Of a stretch of 7,746 nt of DNA, positions 1 through 5,897 are shown piece by piece. Origin of the DNA: Hominenteromicrobium sp964531265 (GTDB lineage: Bacteria; Bacillota; Clostridia; Oscillospirales; Acutalibacteraceae); contig CAZHDW010000035.1 of assembly GCA_964531265.1 (NCBI GenBank), positions 1 to 7,746 of the forward strand, given 5' to 3'. A program made the translations under genes and the position numbers. A model generated the notes under the pieces. The model made no database searches. It was not told the DNA's origin and worked only from the letters and a program-made list of their open reading frames with translations. Positions within the stretch are counted from its first letter, which is position 1, and each line of letters opens with the position of its first letter.

Positions 1-1128
1 ATTAAATATTTTCCTCTGTTTTCCGCCGAACAAGCTCCCGAGCAGCCCGTAAAGCTTGCTTCGCTCTTTTTTGACAATGCCTATATCGTTCTCGGCATAC
101 AGCTCTGCCTCGGCAATATCCCGGCCGTTCACGGAATAAATAACCTTGCCGATTTTTTCGCCTTTTTCGACCGGAGCATAGATAAATCTCGGAAGCTCTG
201 CCCTGACGGCTACCTCAGCATTCTTAAGAAGATATCTCTCCGACACAGCATCTGAGCCGCAGAGCACCTCATCCATCATGCCACCCACTACGGGTACGGA
301 ATACCTTTCACAGCTTAGAGTTCCGCTTTCAAAGCGTTCAAAGCCGTATTCGAAGAGCTTCATGTGGTCATTCCAGTCGTCCGGTGCATTCAAGGTCACG
401 CAGATAAGCTCTGCATCATCCCTTTTCGCTGCGGATACAAGGCATCTTCCGGCCTTTTTGGTAAAGCCGGTCTTTATGCCGCAGCATCCGTCATACATCG
501 TCAGCAGGCGATTGTGATTATCATATCGAACTGTCTTTTCCGGCTCAATAAAATGAACCATGGCCGAAAAGCTGCCGACAGTGTCCCTGAACTCTTGGCA
601 TTGCATCGCTTCAGTAGCCAGCAATGCCATGTCATACGCCGTTGATGCGTGCCCCTCGGCATCAAGCCCCGAGGCAGTCACAAAGCAGGTATCCGTCATA
701 CCTATCTCCGCAGCGCGCACATTCATCATCTGCGCAAAGCCCTCCGTACTGCCGCCGAGAAACAACGCGACGGCGTTCGCTCCGTCATTTCCGGAAGCCA
801 GCAGCATTCCCTCGGCAATACTGCCAAGCGTCAGGACATCACCCGGCATAAGCCCCATTGAGGAGCCCTCAACATTCACCATTTCCTGCGATATTTCGAC
901 CGGCTCCTCCGCACGTCCGCTTTCAAATGCCAGCAGTGCCGTCATTATTTTTGTCGTGCTCGCCATAGGCATAGCCTCATCCGAGCGCCTCTCATACAGA
1001 ATCGTTTCCGTCAATGGGTCGTACAGGATCGCCGCATGTGCGGATATCTCCACTTCCCCAGCGTTAACCGTAGAGCCGAACAATATCGCCGTGGTCAAAG
1101 CCAATAACACGGCCACCGTCTTCTTCAA
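1..1128 (-). CDS. D-alanyl-D-alanine carboxypeptidase (low-molecular-weight PBP, DacB/DacF type), 3' end beyond the window
   Basis: This serine peptidase of family S11 would trim the terminal D-Ala from peptidoglycan stem peptides outside the membrane. I translated 376 codons with no stop before the left edge. Residues 1-24 form a signal peptide (KK followed by a hydrophobic stretch, VAVLLALTTAILFG). All three active-site motifs are intact: STTK with Ser57 and Lys60, SGN at 112-114, and KTG at 219-221. Residues from about 265 to 355 match the position of the beta-rich PBP5 C-terminal domain, and the last visible residues (KLYGLLGSLFGG) could start an amphipathic membrane anchor. The start is TTG at 1128: an in-frame TGA lies two codons upstream (1132-1134), an SD AGGTGAT sits 5 bases before the TTG, and later starts would remove the KK of the signal peptide. 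It is the last visible gene of the scp operon. The position after scpAB recalls Bacillus dacB; assigning DacB or DacF is inference. Confidence 0.95.
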   Translation of the reverse strand, partial: MKKTVAVLLALTTAILFGSTVNAGEVEISAHAAILYDPLTETILYERRSDEAMPMASTTKIMTALLAFESGRAEEPVEISQEMVNVEGSSMGLMPGDVLTLGSIAEGMLLASGNDGANAVALFLGGSTEGFAQMMNVRAAEIGMTDTCFVTASGLDAEGHASTAYDMALLATEAMQCQEFRDTVGSFSAMVHFIEPEKTVRYDNHNRLLTMYDGCCGIKTGFTKKAGRCLVSAAKRDDAELICVTLNAPDDWNDHMKLFEYGFERFESGTLSCERYSVPVVGGMMDEVLCGSDAVSERYLLKNAEVAVRAELPRFIYAPVEKGEKIGKVIYSVNGRDIAEAELYAENDIGIVKKERSKLYGLLGSLFGGKQRKIFN

Positions 1129-1162
1129 GCTTCATCACCTGCCGCAGCATATATACGCGGCA
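1129..1162 (-). promoter_or_regulatory. SD site and small hairpin before the carboxypeptidase gene
   Basis: The SD AGGTGAT (1134-1140, minus strand) precedes the TTG start by 5 bases. Directly upstream is an imperfectly sized inverted repeat, TGCCGC at 1140-1145 and GCGGCA at 1157-1162, with an 11-base AT-rich loop. The stem takes in the first A of the SD, so it could partly shield the ribosome site or act as an mRNA processing or stability element between ytfJ and this gene. The 6-bp stem is short and has no following T-tract, so it is not a terminator. The SD is clear; the hairpin function is inference. Confidence 0.5.
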
Positions 1163-1172
1163 CAGCGTGATA

Positions 1173-1580
1173 TCAGTACTGCGGCGGCAGATTTTCCTCT
1201 TCATTCTTCTTAAACAGACCAGATATCTTGTCCACCACATCCGGTACGGTCGCAACTATTCTGTCAACGGAGGAAACATACGGCTCTACCTGGAGCATTT
1301 TTACGTTTCCGTTGGAAACGACCAAGAATGCTATTGGCTGAACTGTAATACCCGCTCCGCTGCCGCCGGCAAACATGCCCTTATCCTGAACATTCTTTGA
1401 AGGTAGATCCGAGCCGCCTGCGCCAAAGCCGTAGCTGACGCGGGAAACGGGAATGATTGTTGTTCCGTCTGGTGTAGTGATCTGATCGCCTATCACCGTG
1501 TTGACATCAACCATTTCCTTTATTTTATCCATTGATACACCGAGAAGTTTATTTACCTTATTTTCATTTGTATTTTCCAT
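1173..1580 (-). CDS. ytfJ: GerW/YtfJ family sporulation protein
   Basis: This 135-residue soluble protein belongs to the GerW (YtfJ) family; in Bacillus subtilis YtfJ is a forespore-made protein of about 150 residues needed for normal spore germination. The family pattern is clear: an N-terminal helical stretch (NKLLGVSMDKIKEM, about 10-23), then a conserved core with GDQITTPDGTTIIPVSRVSYGFGAGGSD (quoted here as GDQITTPDGTT at 31-41 and PVSRVSYGFGAGG at 44-56), then AGGSGAGITVQPIAFLVV (71-88), which is the family signature. A charged tail (KKNEEENLPPQY) closes it. The ATG at 1580 has an SD (AAGGAAAGGG) inside the 3' end of the DUF2953 gene, only 4 bases upstream of which that gene stops, so the pair is translationally linked. 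In both Bacillus and Clostridia ytfI and ytfJ are neighbours. The family is certain; a spore role depends on the host being a spore former, since relatives occur in genomes not known to sporulate. Confidence 0.93.
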   Translation of the reverse strand: MENTNENKVNKLLGVSMDKIKEMVDVNTVIGDQITTPDGTTIIPVSRVSYGFGAGGSDLPSKNVQDKGMFAGGSGAGITVQPIAFLVVSNGNVKMLQVEPYVSSVDRIVATVPDVVDKISGLFKKNEEENLPPQY

Positions 1581-1584
1581 AAAG

Positions 1585-2247
1585 CTAACCCTTTCCTTTC
1601 AAGCTTTCTGCTTTCTTTTGTCCGTTTCCGACTGAGCCGTTCATCTGCTGCAAAAGCGGAATGGCTCTAAAAAGGTATTTAATTCCATAGTAAACGGCGA
1701 ATATCGGAAGGATATACACCGAGCTCTCAAGCCGCACATACGGCTCCTTAACCGAATAGTCGAGGTCAACCGTAACGCCGGTTTTTCTGCATTTCACGGC
1801 ATTCAGCAGAAGCTCCGCCGCAGGATATATCACCGCGCATGTACGTCCGTACAAAACAGCCGCCTCAGCCGCATCCTCACCGCCTGTCATAACATACAGG
1901 TCAAAACGCGACATATGCAGCCTCTTCAGCAACTTTACAGCTGTAGTGCCGCTGAGCTTCAAAAGCTCGGAGACAAGCTCAATAAAGCCTCGAAAGCCCT
2001 TTGCCCGTATTGCACTTTGAAGCTTCCCGGGCGTTTTCTTCTCCACACTCTGTCCGTCGGTCTTTTTTTCGCTCTTCTCCTCCTTGTTATCCACATTCTC
2101 CGAGGGGAAAAGTTTAAATTTCAAGAACAGATATTTCACTGTCAGCACAAGCTCCTCGCTGTAGCCTATATCGGCTCTCAGCGGTATAACGAGAGCGATA
2201 AATATCAGCAACAGCAGTACAATGGGTATCAGCAGTAAAAATTTCAC
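1585..2247 (-). CDS. DUF2953 domain-containing membrane protein (YtfI-like)
   Basis: This 220-residue protein has one clear N-terminal membrane helix (residues 2-22, FLLLIPIVLLLLIFIALVI), a short beta-like segment (RADIGYSEELVLTVKYLFLKFKLFP), a Lys/Glu-rich linker at about 52-76, and the body typical of DUF2953 (YtfI) with helices at about 80-110 and hydrophobic strands around 118-190. A second hydrophobic patch at about 181-200 (YILPIFAVYYGIKYLFRAIPL) may contact the membrane. Its function is not known; the constant pairing with ytfJ suggests a joint envelope or spore role. The start is GTG at 2247, overlapping the scpB stop as GTGA. No SD lies at a usable distance (an AGAGG is about 13 bases away), so translation is probably coupled to scpB. 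The next candidate starts would cut into the membrane helix. Confidence 0.88.
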   Translation of the reverse strand: MKFLLLIPIVLLLLIFIALVIPLRADIGYSEELVLTVKYLFLKFKLFPSENVDNKEEKSEKKTDGQSVEKKTPGKLQSAIRAKGFRGFIELVSELLKLSGTTAVKLLKRLHMSRFDLYVMTGGEDAAEAAVLYGRTCAVIYPAAELLLNAVKCRKTGVTVDLDYSVKEPYVRLESSVYILPIFAVYYGIKYLFRAIPLLQQMNGSVGNGQKKAESLKGKG

Positions 2248-2801
2248 CGTGATGCACCAGCCTCTGCTTCGCTTTCTTCCTCATCCTTCGGCAACGGCGG
2301 AAGCTCCGACAGCGAGCTGATATCAAGCATACGCAGGAAGGCCTCGGTCGTTCCGTAAAGCAGCGGTCTGCCCGGAAGCTCCAGACGTCCGCGCTCCTCA
2401 ACGAGTCCCTTTTGAACAAGACTTCCTACTACGCCCGAGCAATCCACGCCGCGCACCTGCTCCACAAAAGCCTTTGTCACCGGCTGATTATATGCGATAA
2501 CCGCAAGCACCTCCATCGCCGCCTGTGAAAGCGGTGCATTTCTGCGCAGGTCAAGCGCCGTGCGCACGGGCTCTATAAATCTTGGGTTTGTTGTAAACTG
2601 AAAGCTGTCTTCAAGCTTTATGAGGTGTATTCCACTGTCAGCCGTGTTCCATTTCTGCGCCAGCGAATCCAGTACAGCGGATATCTCATCCTCATTCTTT
2701 CCGAGTGACTGTGCAAGCTTGTCCCTGCCCATCGGCTCACCGCAGGCAAAGAGTATGGCCTCAACAGCACCCTGTAAGCTATTGTTCTTCAGATCACTCA
2801 C
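2244..2801 (-). CDS. scpB: Segregation and condensation protein B (ScpB)
   Basis: ScpB is the winged-helix kleisin-associated subunit that, as a dimer, binds ScpA and completes the SMC-ScpAB condensin in the nucleoid. The 185-residue product shows the family pattern: first winged helix at about 9-75 (QGAVEAILFACGEPMGRDKL), second at about 88-160 with LSQAAMEVLAVIAYNQPVTK, VEQVRGVDCSGVVGSLVQ and GRPLLYGTTEAFLRML, all diagnostic, followed by a variable acidic tail (KDEEESEAEAG). It overlaps scpA by 8 bases. The GTG at 2801 is the first in-frame start, but the strong SD AAAGGGAGGTGA includes this GTG, so spacing is essentially zero. A CTG at 2790-2792 in the same frame is 5 bases beyond the SD and 2 bases after the scpA stop; starting there gives 182 residues and leaves the whole fold. 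I keep the GTG as conventional and flag the CTG. Confidence 0.96.
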   Translation of the reverse strand: MSDLKNNSLQGAVEAILFACGEPMGRDKLAQSLGKNEDEISAVLDSLAQKWNTADSGIHLIKLEDSFQFTTNPRFIEPVRTALDLRRNAPLSQAAMEVLAVIAYNQPVTKAFVEQVRGVDCSGVVGSLVQKGLVEERGRLELPGRPLLYGTTEAFLRMLDISSLSELPPLPKDEEESEAEAGASR

Positions 2802-3519
2802 CTCCCTTTATCAGCTTGATCTCACAATTATCGTCATCGCCCTCAACACGCAGTCTCTTGCCCTTTATCAGCTCGAGTACGGCCAAAAATGCCGCTATGC
2901 GTTCTGAGGGATTCTTCTTTTCGCTGAACAATTCCCTAAAGGATATCCTGCGCCTTTTCCACAGTCTTCTCAGCACGAAGACTATCTGCGAGGTAACTGA
3001 CACGACCTTTCTTGCAACGACATTTCCGAGCACCTCTTCTGCAGGCGGCTCCTTACGCCGCTTCCTGCCGAGAGCAGAAATGTATGCCGAAAGCATATCC
3101 GCCGGGGTATGCTTTCTCTTGTAGGAATGATCCATCGGTATCGGAGACTGCCCCCTTACAAGACGGTCAAAGCTCACCATATCCTTTAAGGCATCTGCCA
3201 TTTTTCTGCATTGCTGATACTCCAGAAGCTGTCCTGTCAGCTCCTTCTTGAGCTCCTCCTCTTCCTCGTGCTTCGGCAACAGCGAAACGCTTTTTATGTG
3301 CACGAGGCGCGAGGCCATCTCGAGGAATTCACTTGCAATATCGAGGTCGGCCTCCCTCATCCTCTCAATCTGCTCCATATACTGCTCAAGCAACACGGAT
3401 ATCTGTATATCATAAATATTGAGCTTATTCTTGGATATCAGGCTCAGAAGAAGATCGAGCGGCCCCTCAAATGCTTCCAGCTTGTATGAAAGCGCGCCCT
3501 GCGCGTTCTGTCTATCCAT
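2794..3519 (-). CDS. scpA: Segregation and condensation protein A (ScpA, kleisin)
   Basis: ScpA is the kleisin subunit that bridges the SMC head domains and recruits ScpB for chromosome compaction and segregation. The 241-residue protein has the N-terminal SMC-neck-binding region (YKLEAFEGPLDLLLSLI at 12-28, NKLNIYDIQISVLLEQYM at 31-48), the helix ASEFLEMASRLVHIKSVSLLP (62-82), an acidic EEEEELKKEL linker, a central ScpB-binding part (about 95-170) and a C-terminal winged helix (about 172-238, with FRELFSE and FLAVLELIKGKRLRV). Length is normal for the family. The ATG at 3519 lies one base after the TGA of the protease gene (TGATATG) and the preceding 20 bases contain no purine-rich SD, so initiation probably depends on ribosomes finishing the upstream gene. 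The start agrees with the position of the conserved N-terminus. Confidence 0.97.
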   Translation of the reverse strand: MDRQNAQGALSYKLEAFEGPLDLLLSLISKNKLNIYDIQISVLLEQYMEQIERMREADLDIASEFLEMASRLVHIKSVSLLPKHEEEEELKKELTGQLLEYQQCRKMADALKDMVSFDRLVRGQSPIPMDHSYKRKHTPADMLSAYISALGRKRRKEPPAEEVLGNVVARKVVSVTSQIVFVLRRLWKRRRISFRELFSEKKNPSERIAAFLAVLELIKGKRLRVEGDDDNCEIKLIKGGE

Positions 3520-3520
3520 A

Positions 3521-4216
3521 TCAGAGCAAACCGAAAAGCTTAAACGGCAGAGAGGCTATGAAAAACACTCCGTTATACACTGTGTTCTCAATTGCCGATA
3601 TCGGACCGTCAAGCGCACTTGAGGCCAGAATAACTATGCCCACCGTGGACAAAACATGCTGATAACGATAAAAGGTATATCTTGCCCGCTCGCTCAAAAG
3701 GCTTGCAAGTATTTTTGAGCCGTCCAGCGGCGGAATCGGAACGAGATTGAAAACCGCAAGAACAGCATTGATAAATGCGTAATAGTTCAGAAACACGCAA
3801 ATATAGTACACAAAGGTGCTGTACGGCGCAAAGGCCAGGATAACACACAGCAAAAGTGCGCCCACATACGAAGCTATCAGGTTGGCTACAGGCCCTGCAA
3901 GAGCAGTAAAGGCCATGCCCGAGCGCTGATTCTTAAAATACCTGCTGTCCACCGGTACGGGCTTAGCCCAGCCGAAGCCGAACAACAACAGCGCAGCGGC
4001 ACCCATCGGGTCAACACTGGCAAGCGGATTAAAGGTCAGGCGACCGCAGAGCTTTGCAGTCGGATCACCGAGCTTATTTGCCATCCAGCCATGAGCATAT
4101 TCATGAAACGGCAGAACCAGTATCACCACAACGAGTGTGGCAATCAATTCAACCACTATTTCTATCAGGTCAACATGCCCTCCTCTGAGCAATGTCATTA
4201 TCGCACTAAAAAGCAT
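3521..4216 (-). CDS. Site-2-type membrane metalloprotease, peptidase family M50
   Basis: This 231-residue polytopic membrane protein is of the short M50 (site-2 protease, YwhC-like) type without a PDZ domain. The zinc-binding HEYAH is at 38-42 inside the first conserved helix (about 21-43), followed by the family stretch KLGDPTAKLCGRLTFNPLASVDPMG (KLGDPTA 48-54; NPLASVDP 63-70). ALAGPVAN is at 105-112, and the second active-site motif NLVPIPPLDG at 157-166 provides Asp165 as third metal ligand. Further hydrophobic segments lie at about 108-130, 135-158, 187-200 and 213-231. The ATG at 4216 has a GAGG SD 8 bases away (4225-4228) and gives the N-terminal length usual for clostridial relatives. 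It is the first gene of the scp operon. Such enzymes cut transmembrane substrates; the substrate here cannot be told from sequence. Members of this subgroup commonly sit next to scpA in Clostridia. Confidence 0.95.
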   Translation of the reverse strand: MLFSAIMTLLRGGHVDLIEIVVELIATLVVVILVLPFHEYAHGWMANKLGDPTAKLCGRLTFNPLASVDPMGAAALLLFGFGWAKPVPVDSRYFKNQRSGMAFTALAGPVANLIASYVGALLLCVILAFAPYSTFVYYICVFLNYYAFINAVLAVFNLVPIPPLDGSKILASLLSERARYTFYRYQHVLSTVGIVILASSALDGPISAIENTVYNGVFFIASLPFKLFGLL

Positions 4217-4336
4217 TCTTTGATCCTCGGCCTTTATCGGTCAGAAAAGGCCTCTCCTTTCCGTATAACTTTTTTCGTCCTATCCCCATTTTTCATACCG
4301 AACAGTGTCAAAAACGCCGCAGCCGACACGTCCACA
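4217..4336 (-). promoter_or_regulatory. Structured 5' leader of the protease-scp operon
   Basis: From the predicted transcription start near 4336 to the protease ATG there are about 120 untranslated bases, long for a housekeeping operon. It holds an inverted repeat on the minus strand, GGCCTTT (4246-4252) and AAAGGCC (4229-4235), with a 10-base loop; the stem ends right at the GAGG SD (4225-4228). A 20-codon open frame starts with ATG at 4296 and stops with TAA at 4234-4236, inside the stem, but has no SD. A second, weaker pairing GTGTC/GACAC lies near the 5' end. I do not recognise a known riboswitch. The hairpin could modulate translation start; this is inference. Confidence 0.4.
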
Positions 4337-4342
4337 CGATAA

Positions 4343-4371
4343 ATTATATAGCATAAAACGAAAAAAAACAA
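4343..4371 (-). promoter_or_regulatory. Sigma-A-type promoter for the protease-scp operon
   Basis: On the minus strand, a perfect -10 box TATAAT (4343-4348) is preceded by a 17-base spacer and a -35 box TTGTTT (4366-4371, three of six consensus positions). A TG lies just upstream of the -10 region (TGCTATATAAT). The T-run in the spacer adds intrinsic curvature. The predicted start of transcription is near 4336. It stands back-to-back with the rpmB promoter, the two -35 boxes being 28 bases apart. Confidence 0.75.
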
Positions 4372-4399
4372 TTCCTTTTCAAAAACAAAAAAATAATTC

Positions 4400-4428
4400 T
4401 TGCATTTCATCTTGTTTTCTGCTACAAT
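4400..4428 (+). promoter_or_regulatory. Strong sigma-A-type promoter for rpmB
   Basis: A -35 box TTGCAT (4400-4405) and a -10 box TACAAT (4423-4428) are separated by exactly 17 bases, with an extended -10 TG at 4420-4421. The A-rich tract at about 4354-4396 directly upstream resembles an UP element, as expected for a ribosomal protein gene. Transcription should start near 4435, giving a leader of about 40 bases that carries the SD AAGGAGGTG (4460-4468). Confidence 0.82.
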
Positions 4429-4475
4429 ACATACGTTGCAATTTGAGAATCAGCACTTTAAGGAGGTGCAGACAG

Positions 4476-4664
4476 ATGGCTAAATGTGAATTCTGCGGAA
4501 AGGACGTATCCTTCGGCATCAAGGTTTCCCATTCACACAGACGTACAAACAGAACATGGAAACCCAATATCAAACGAGTAAAGGCACTTGTTGACGGTAC
4601 ACCGAAGCGTGTATACGCCTGCACCCGTTGCTTGCGTTCCGGCAAGGTTACAAGAGCAATCTGA
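4476..4664 (+). CDS. rpmB: 50S ribosomal protein L28
   Basis: L28 is a small protein of the large ribosomal subunit. The 62-residue product reads MAKCEFCGKDVSFGIKVSHS at the start and ends KRVYACTRCLRSGKVTRAI, with the family motif HSHRRTNRTWKPN (18-31). It has two CxxC pairs (Cys4/Cys7 and Cys49/Cys52), so it is the zinc-binding C+ form; many bacteria also or only carry a C- form that replaces it under zinc shortage, and none is visible here. The ATG at 4476 follows a near-perfect SD AAGGAGGTG with GGAGG 9 bases away. The same frame is open back to 4305, but that part covers the promoter and has no family similarity. It is a single-gene unit: its own promoter in front, an intrinsic terminator behind, and minus-strand genes on both sides. 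Confidence 0.98.
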   Translation: MAKCEFCGKDVSFGIKVSHSHRRTNRTWKPNIKRVKALVDGTPKRVYACTRCLRSGKVTRAI

Positions 4665-4682
4665 TTATAACCGGTAAATGAG

Positions 4683-4718
4683 AATGAGCATCGAACTCTC
4701 GATGCTCATTTTTGTTTT
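4683..4718 (+). terminator. Intrinsic terminator of rpmB
   Basis: A perfect 12-bp inverted repeat, AATGAGCATCGA (4683-4694) and TCGATGCTCATT (4699-4710), with a 4-base loop ACTC is followed by TTTGTTTT (4711-4718), 18 bases after the rpmB stop. Read on the minus strand, where it follows the yibE/F stop, the hairpin is just as stable but is followed by CTCATTTACC, a poor T-tract; it may still serve as a weak terminator for yibE/F. Confidence 0.93.
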
Positions 4719-4726
4719 ATATCGGT

Positions 4727-5842
4727 TTATTTTTTTGTCAGCATAAGCCCGGCGCACATCGCCGTGAACGGTGCGACTGTCACCAGACCGAACGATCCTA
4801 TCACCGTGTGTATCATTTCCGCAGCGACATATTTATAATTCAAAATATGCTCAACCGGAGTTCCCTGTGCCATGAATACCATCAGCAGTGCTATGTATCC
4901 GCCCGAATACGCAAGCAAAAGCGTTGTGGTCATAGTGCCCATCGCCGCCCTGCCGACATTCAGACCCGATCTAACCGCGTCCCGAGGAGTGATATCCGGC
5001 TTTTTCTGCACTACCTCATGCACGGCGGATGTAATATCCACAGCCAGATCCATAACCGCGCCCGACGAACCGATGAATATCGACGCCATAAATATCTGCG
5101 TCAGATTCAGATCCTGAAAGCCGGCATACAGCAGGCTCTCGGAATACGCCATGACAGCCCCGTGTATTCTGAACATATCCGTGAACAGTATACCGAGGAT
5201 GCAGGTCACTGCAATGCCGAGAAAGGAGCCGCATACCGCAGCGGCGCATCTGCTGTCAAAGCCGTATACAAGTGCAATGATTATCGTAGTCAGCAGAAGC
5301 ATTACGGCTATTCCGACCCATATGGGATTAAAGCCCTTAAGGTAGAGCGGCACAAGCAGCTTCCAAATAGTAAGAATCGTCAGCACAAAGGAAAGTATCG
5401 CCCTGATTCCCGTGCGCCCGGCAAAAGCTATCAAAAGCGCTGCAAACGCCAATCCAAGCAGCAGCTCGCTCGGCACTCTGAAATGGTCTATCATGGTAAC
5501 ATACAATATTTCACCGTTCCCCTCGCTTATAACGACCTGTACCACGTCGTTTTCGGAAAACAGCTTATCCTGCTCCAATGAGCCCTGTAGCAGATTCACC
5601 GCCGCTGCGCTCTCCCCCTTATGTGAGCCGTTCAGGAAACTTACCTTGCAGCGCTGCTCTCCGGAACGCACAAGACCGGTATCAACGATTGCGGAGTCAT
5701 CCACCTCGGTCACTCTGGCGATACAGCGCTCAGCGTCCCGATACTGCACGGCACCCTCGTACCCGGTAGGAAGTAGCAGCAAAACGGCAATCAATAATAT
5801 GCAGGCAATGATCGGACTGTAGTATTTAAGCTTTTCTCTCAT
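4727..5842 (-). CDS. YibE/F family membrane protein
   Basis: This 371-residue multipass protein belongs to the YibE/F family, whose function is not established. One membrane helix at about 9-25 is followed by an extracytoplasmic, strand-rich domain of about 100 residues (30-122), then several helices at about 125-142, 145-165, 172-193, 197-221, 250-266, 303-325 and 345-368. The conserved family stretch is present: IFMASIFIGSSGAVMDLAVD, with GSSGAVMD at 258-265, and later NVGRAAMGTMTTTLLLAYSG around 295-313. I start at the ATG at 5842, which has GGAG 6 bases upstream (5849-5852). A GTG at 5863 would add seven residues, but it lies inside a strong hairpin and has no SD. The gene is 55 bases downstream of the phosphatase on the same strand and could share its transcript. 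It converges with rpmB. Fused YibE-YibF architecture in one chain of this size is usual in Firmicutes; no functional residue can be named. Confidence 0.9.
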   Translation of the reverse strand: MREKLKYYSPIIACILLIAVLLLLPTGYEGAVQYRDAERCIARVTEVDDSAIVDTGLVRSGEQRCKVSFLNGSHKGESAAAVNLLQGSLEQDKLFSENDVVQVVISEGNGEILYVTMIDHFRVPSELLLGLAFAALLIAFAGRTGIRAILSFVLTILTIWKLLVPLYLKGFNPIWVGIAVMLLLTTIIIALVYGFDSRCAAAVCGSFLGIAVTCILGILFTDMFRIHGAVMAYSESLLYAGFQDLNLTQIFMASIFIGSSGAVMDLAVDITSAVHEVVQKKPDITPRDAVRSGLNVGRAAMGTMTTTLLLAYSGGYIALLMVFMAQGTPVEHILNYKYVAAEMIHTVIGSFGLVTVAPFTAMCAGLMLTKK

Positions 5843-5858
5843 ATTTATCTCCAACGGG

Positions 5859-5892
5859 AGCACCCCTGCCCACAGGACAGGGGTGCTTTTTT
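5859..5892 (+). terminator. Strong intergenic hairpin with T-tract on the plus strand
   Basis: AGCACCCCTG (5859-5868) pairs with CAGGGGTGCT (5878-5887), extended inside by two GC pairs around an ACA triloop, with one C-A mismatch on the plus strand. T5887-T5892 follows, so it is a canonical intrinsic terminator for plus-strand transcripts, although no plus-strand gene ends here. On the minus strand the mismatch becomes a G-U wobble, giving 13 continuous pairs, yet the following bases are CCCGTTGGAG, not a T-tract. It lies between the stop of the phosphatase and the SD of yibE/F, so it may instead separate the two messages by attenuation, processing or stabilisation. Confidence 0.65.
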
Positions 5893-5897
5893 GTTAT

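Noticed and set aside
1148..1160. TATATA between ytfJ and the carboxypeptidase gene as a -10 box
   Set aside because: No -35-like hexamer or sporulation sigma consensus lies at a fitting distance; the bases are better read as the loop of the small hairpin.
560..1213. A 217-codon plus-strand open frame opposite the carboxypeptidase gene
   Set aside because: The minus strand encodes all three S11 active-site motifs in order; the plus frame is low-complexity Ser/Ala/Ile and has no SD.
4305..4475. A 57-residue N-terminal extension of L28 in the same frame
   Set aside because: It overlaps the rpmB promoter and SD, has no L28 similarity, and the standard MAKCEFCGK start has a near-perfect SD.
4712..5581. 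A 289-codon open frame on the plus strand opposite yibE/F
   Set aside because: It is rich in His, Arg, Cys, Gln and Tyr with no hydrophobic core or recognisable motif, begins in the rpmB terminator T-tract without an SD, and lies fully opposite a clear YibE/F gene.
5843..5863. Seven-residue longer form of the YibE/F protein from GTG at 5863
   Set aside because: The GTG lies in the stem of the 5859-5887 hairpin without an SD, whereas ATG at 5842 has GGAG at 6 bases.
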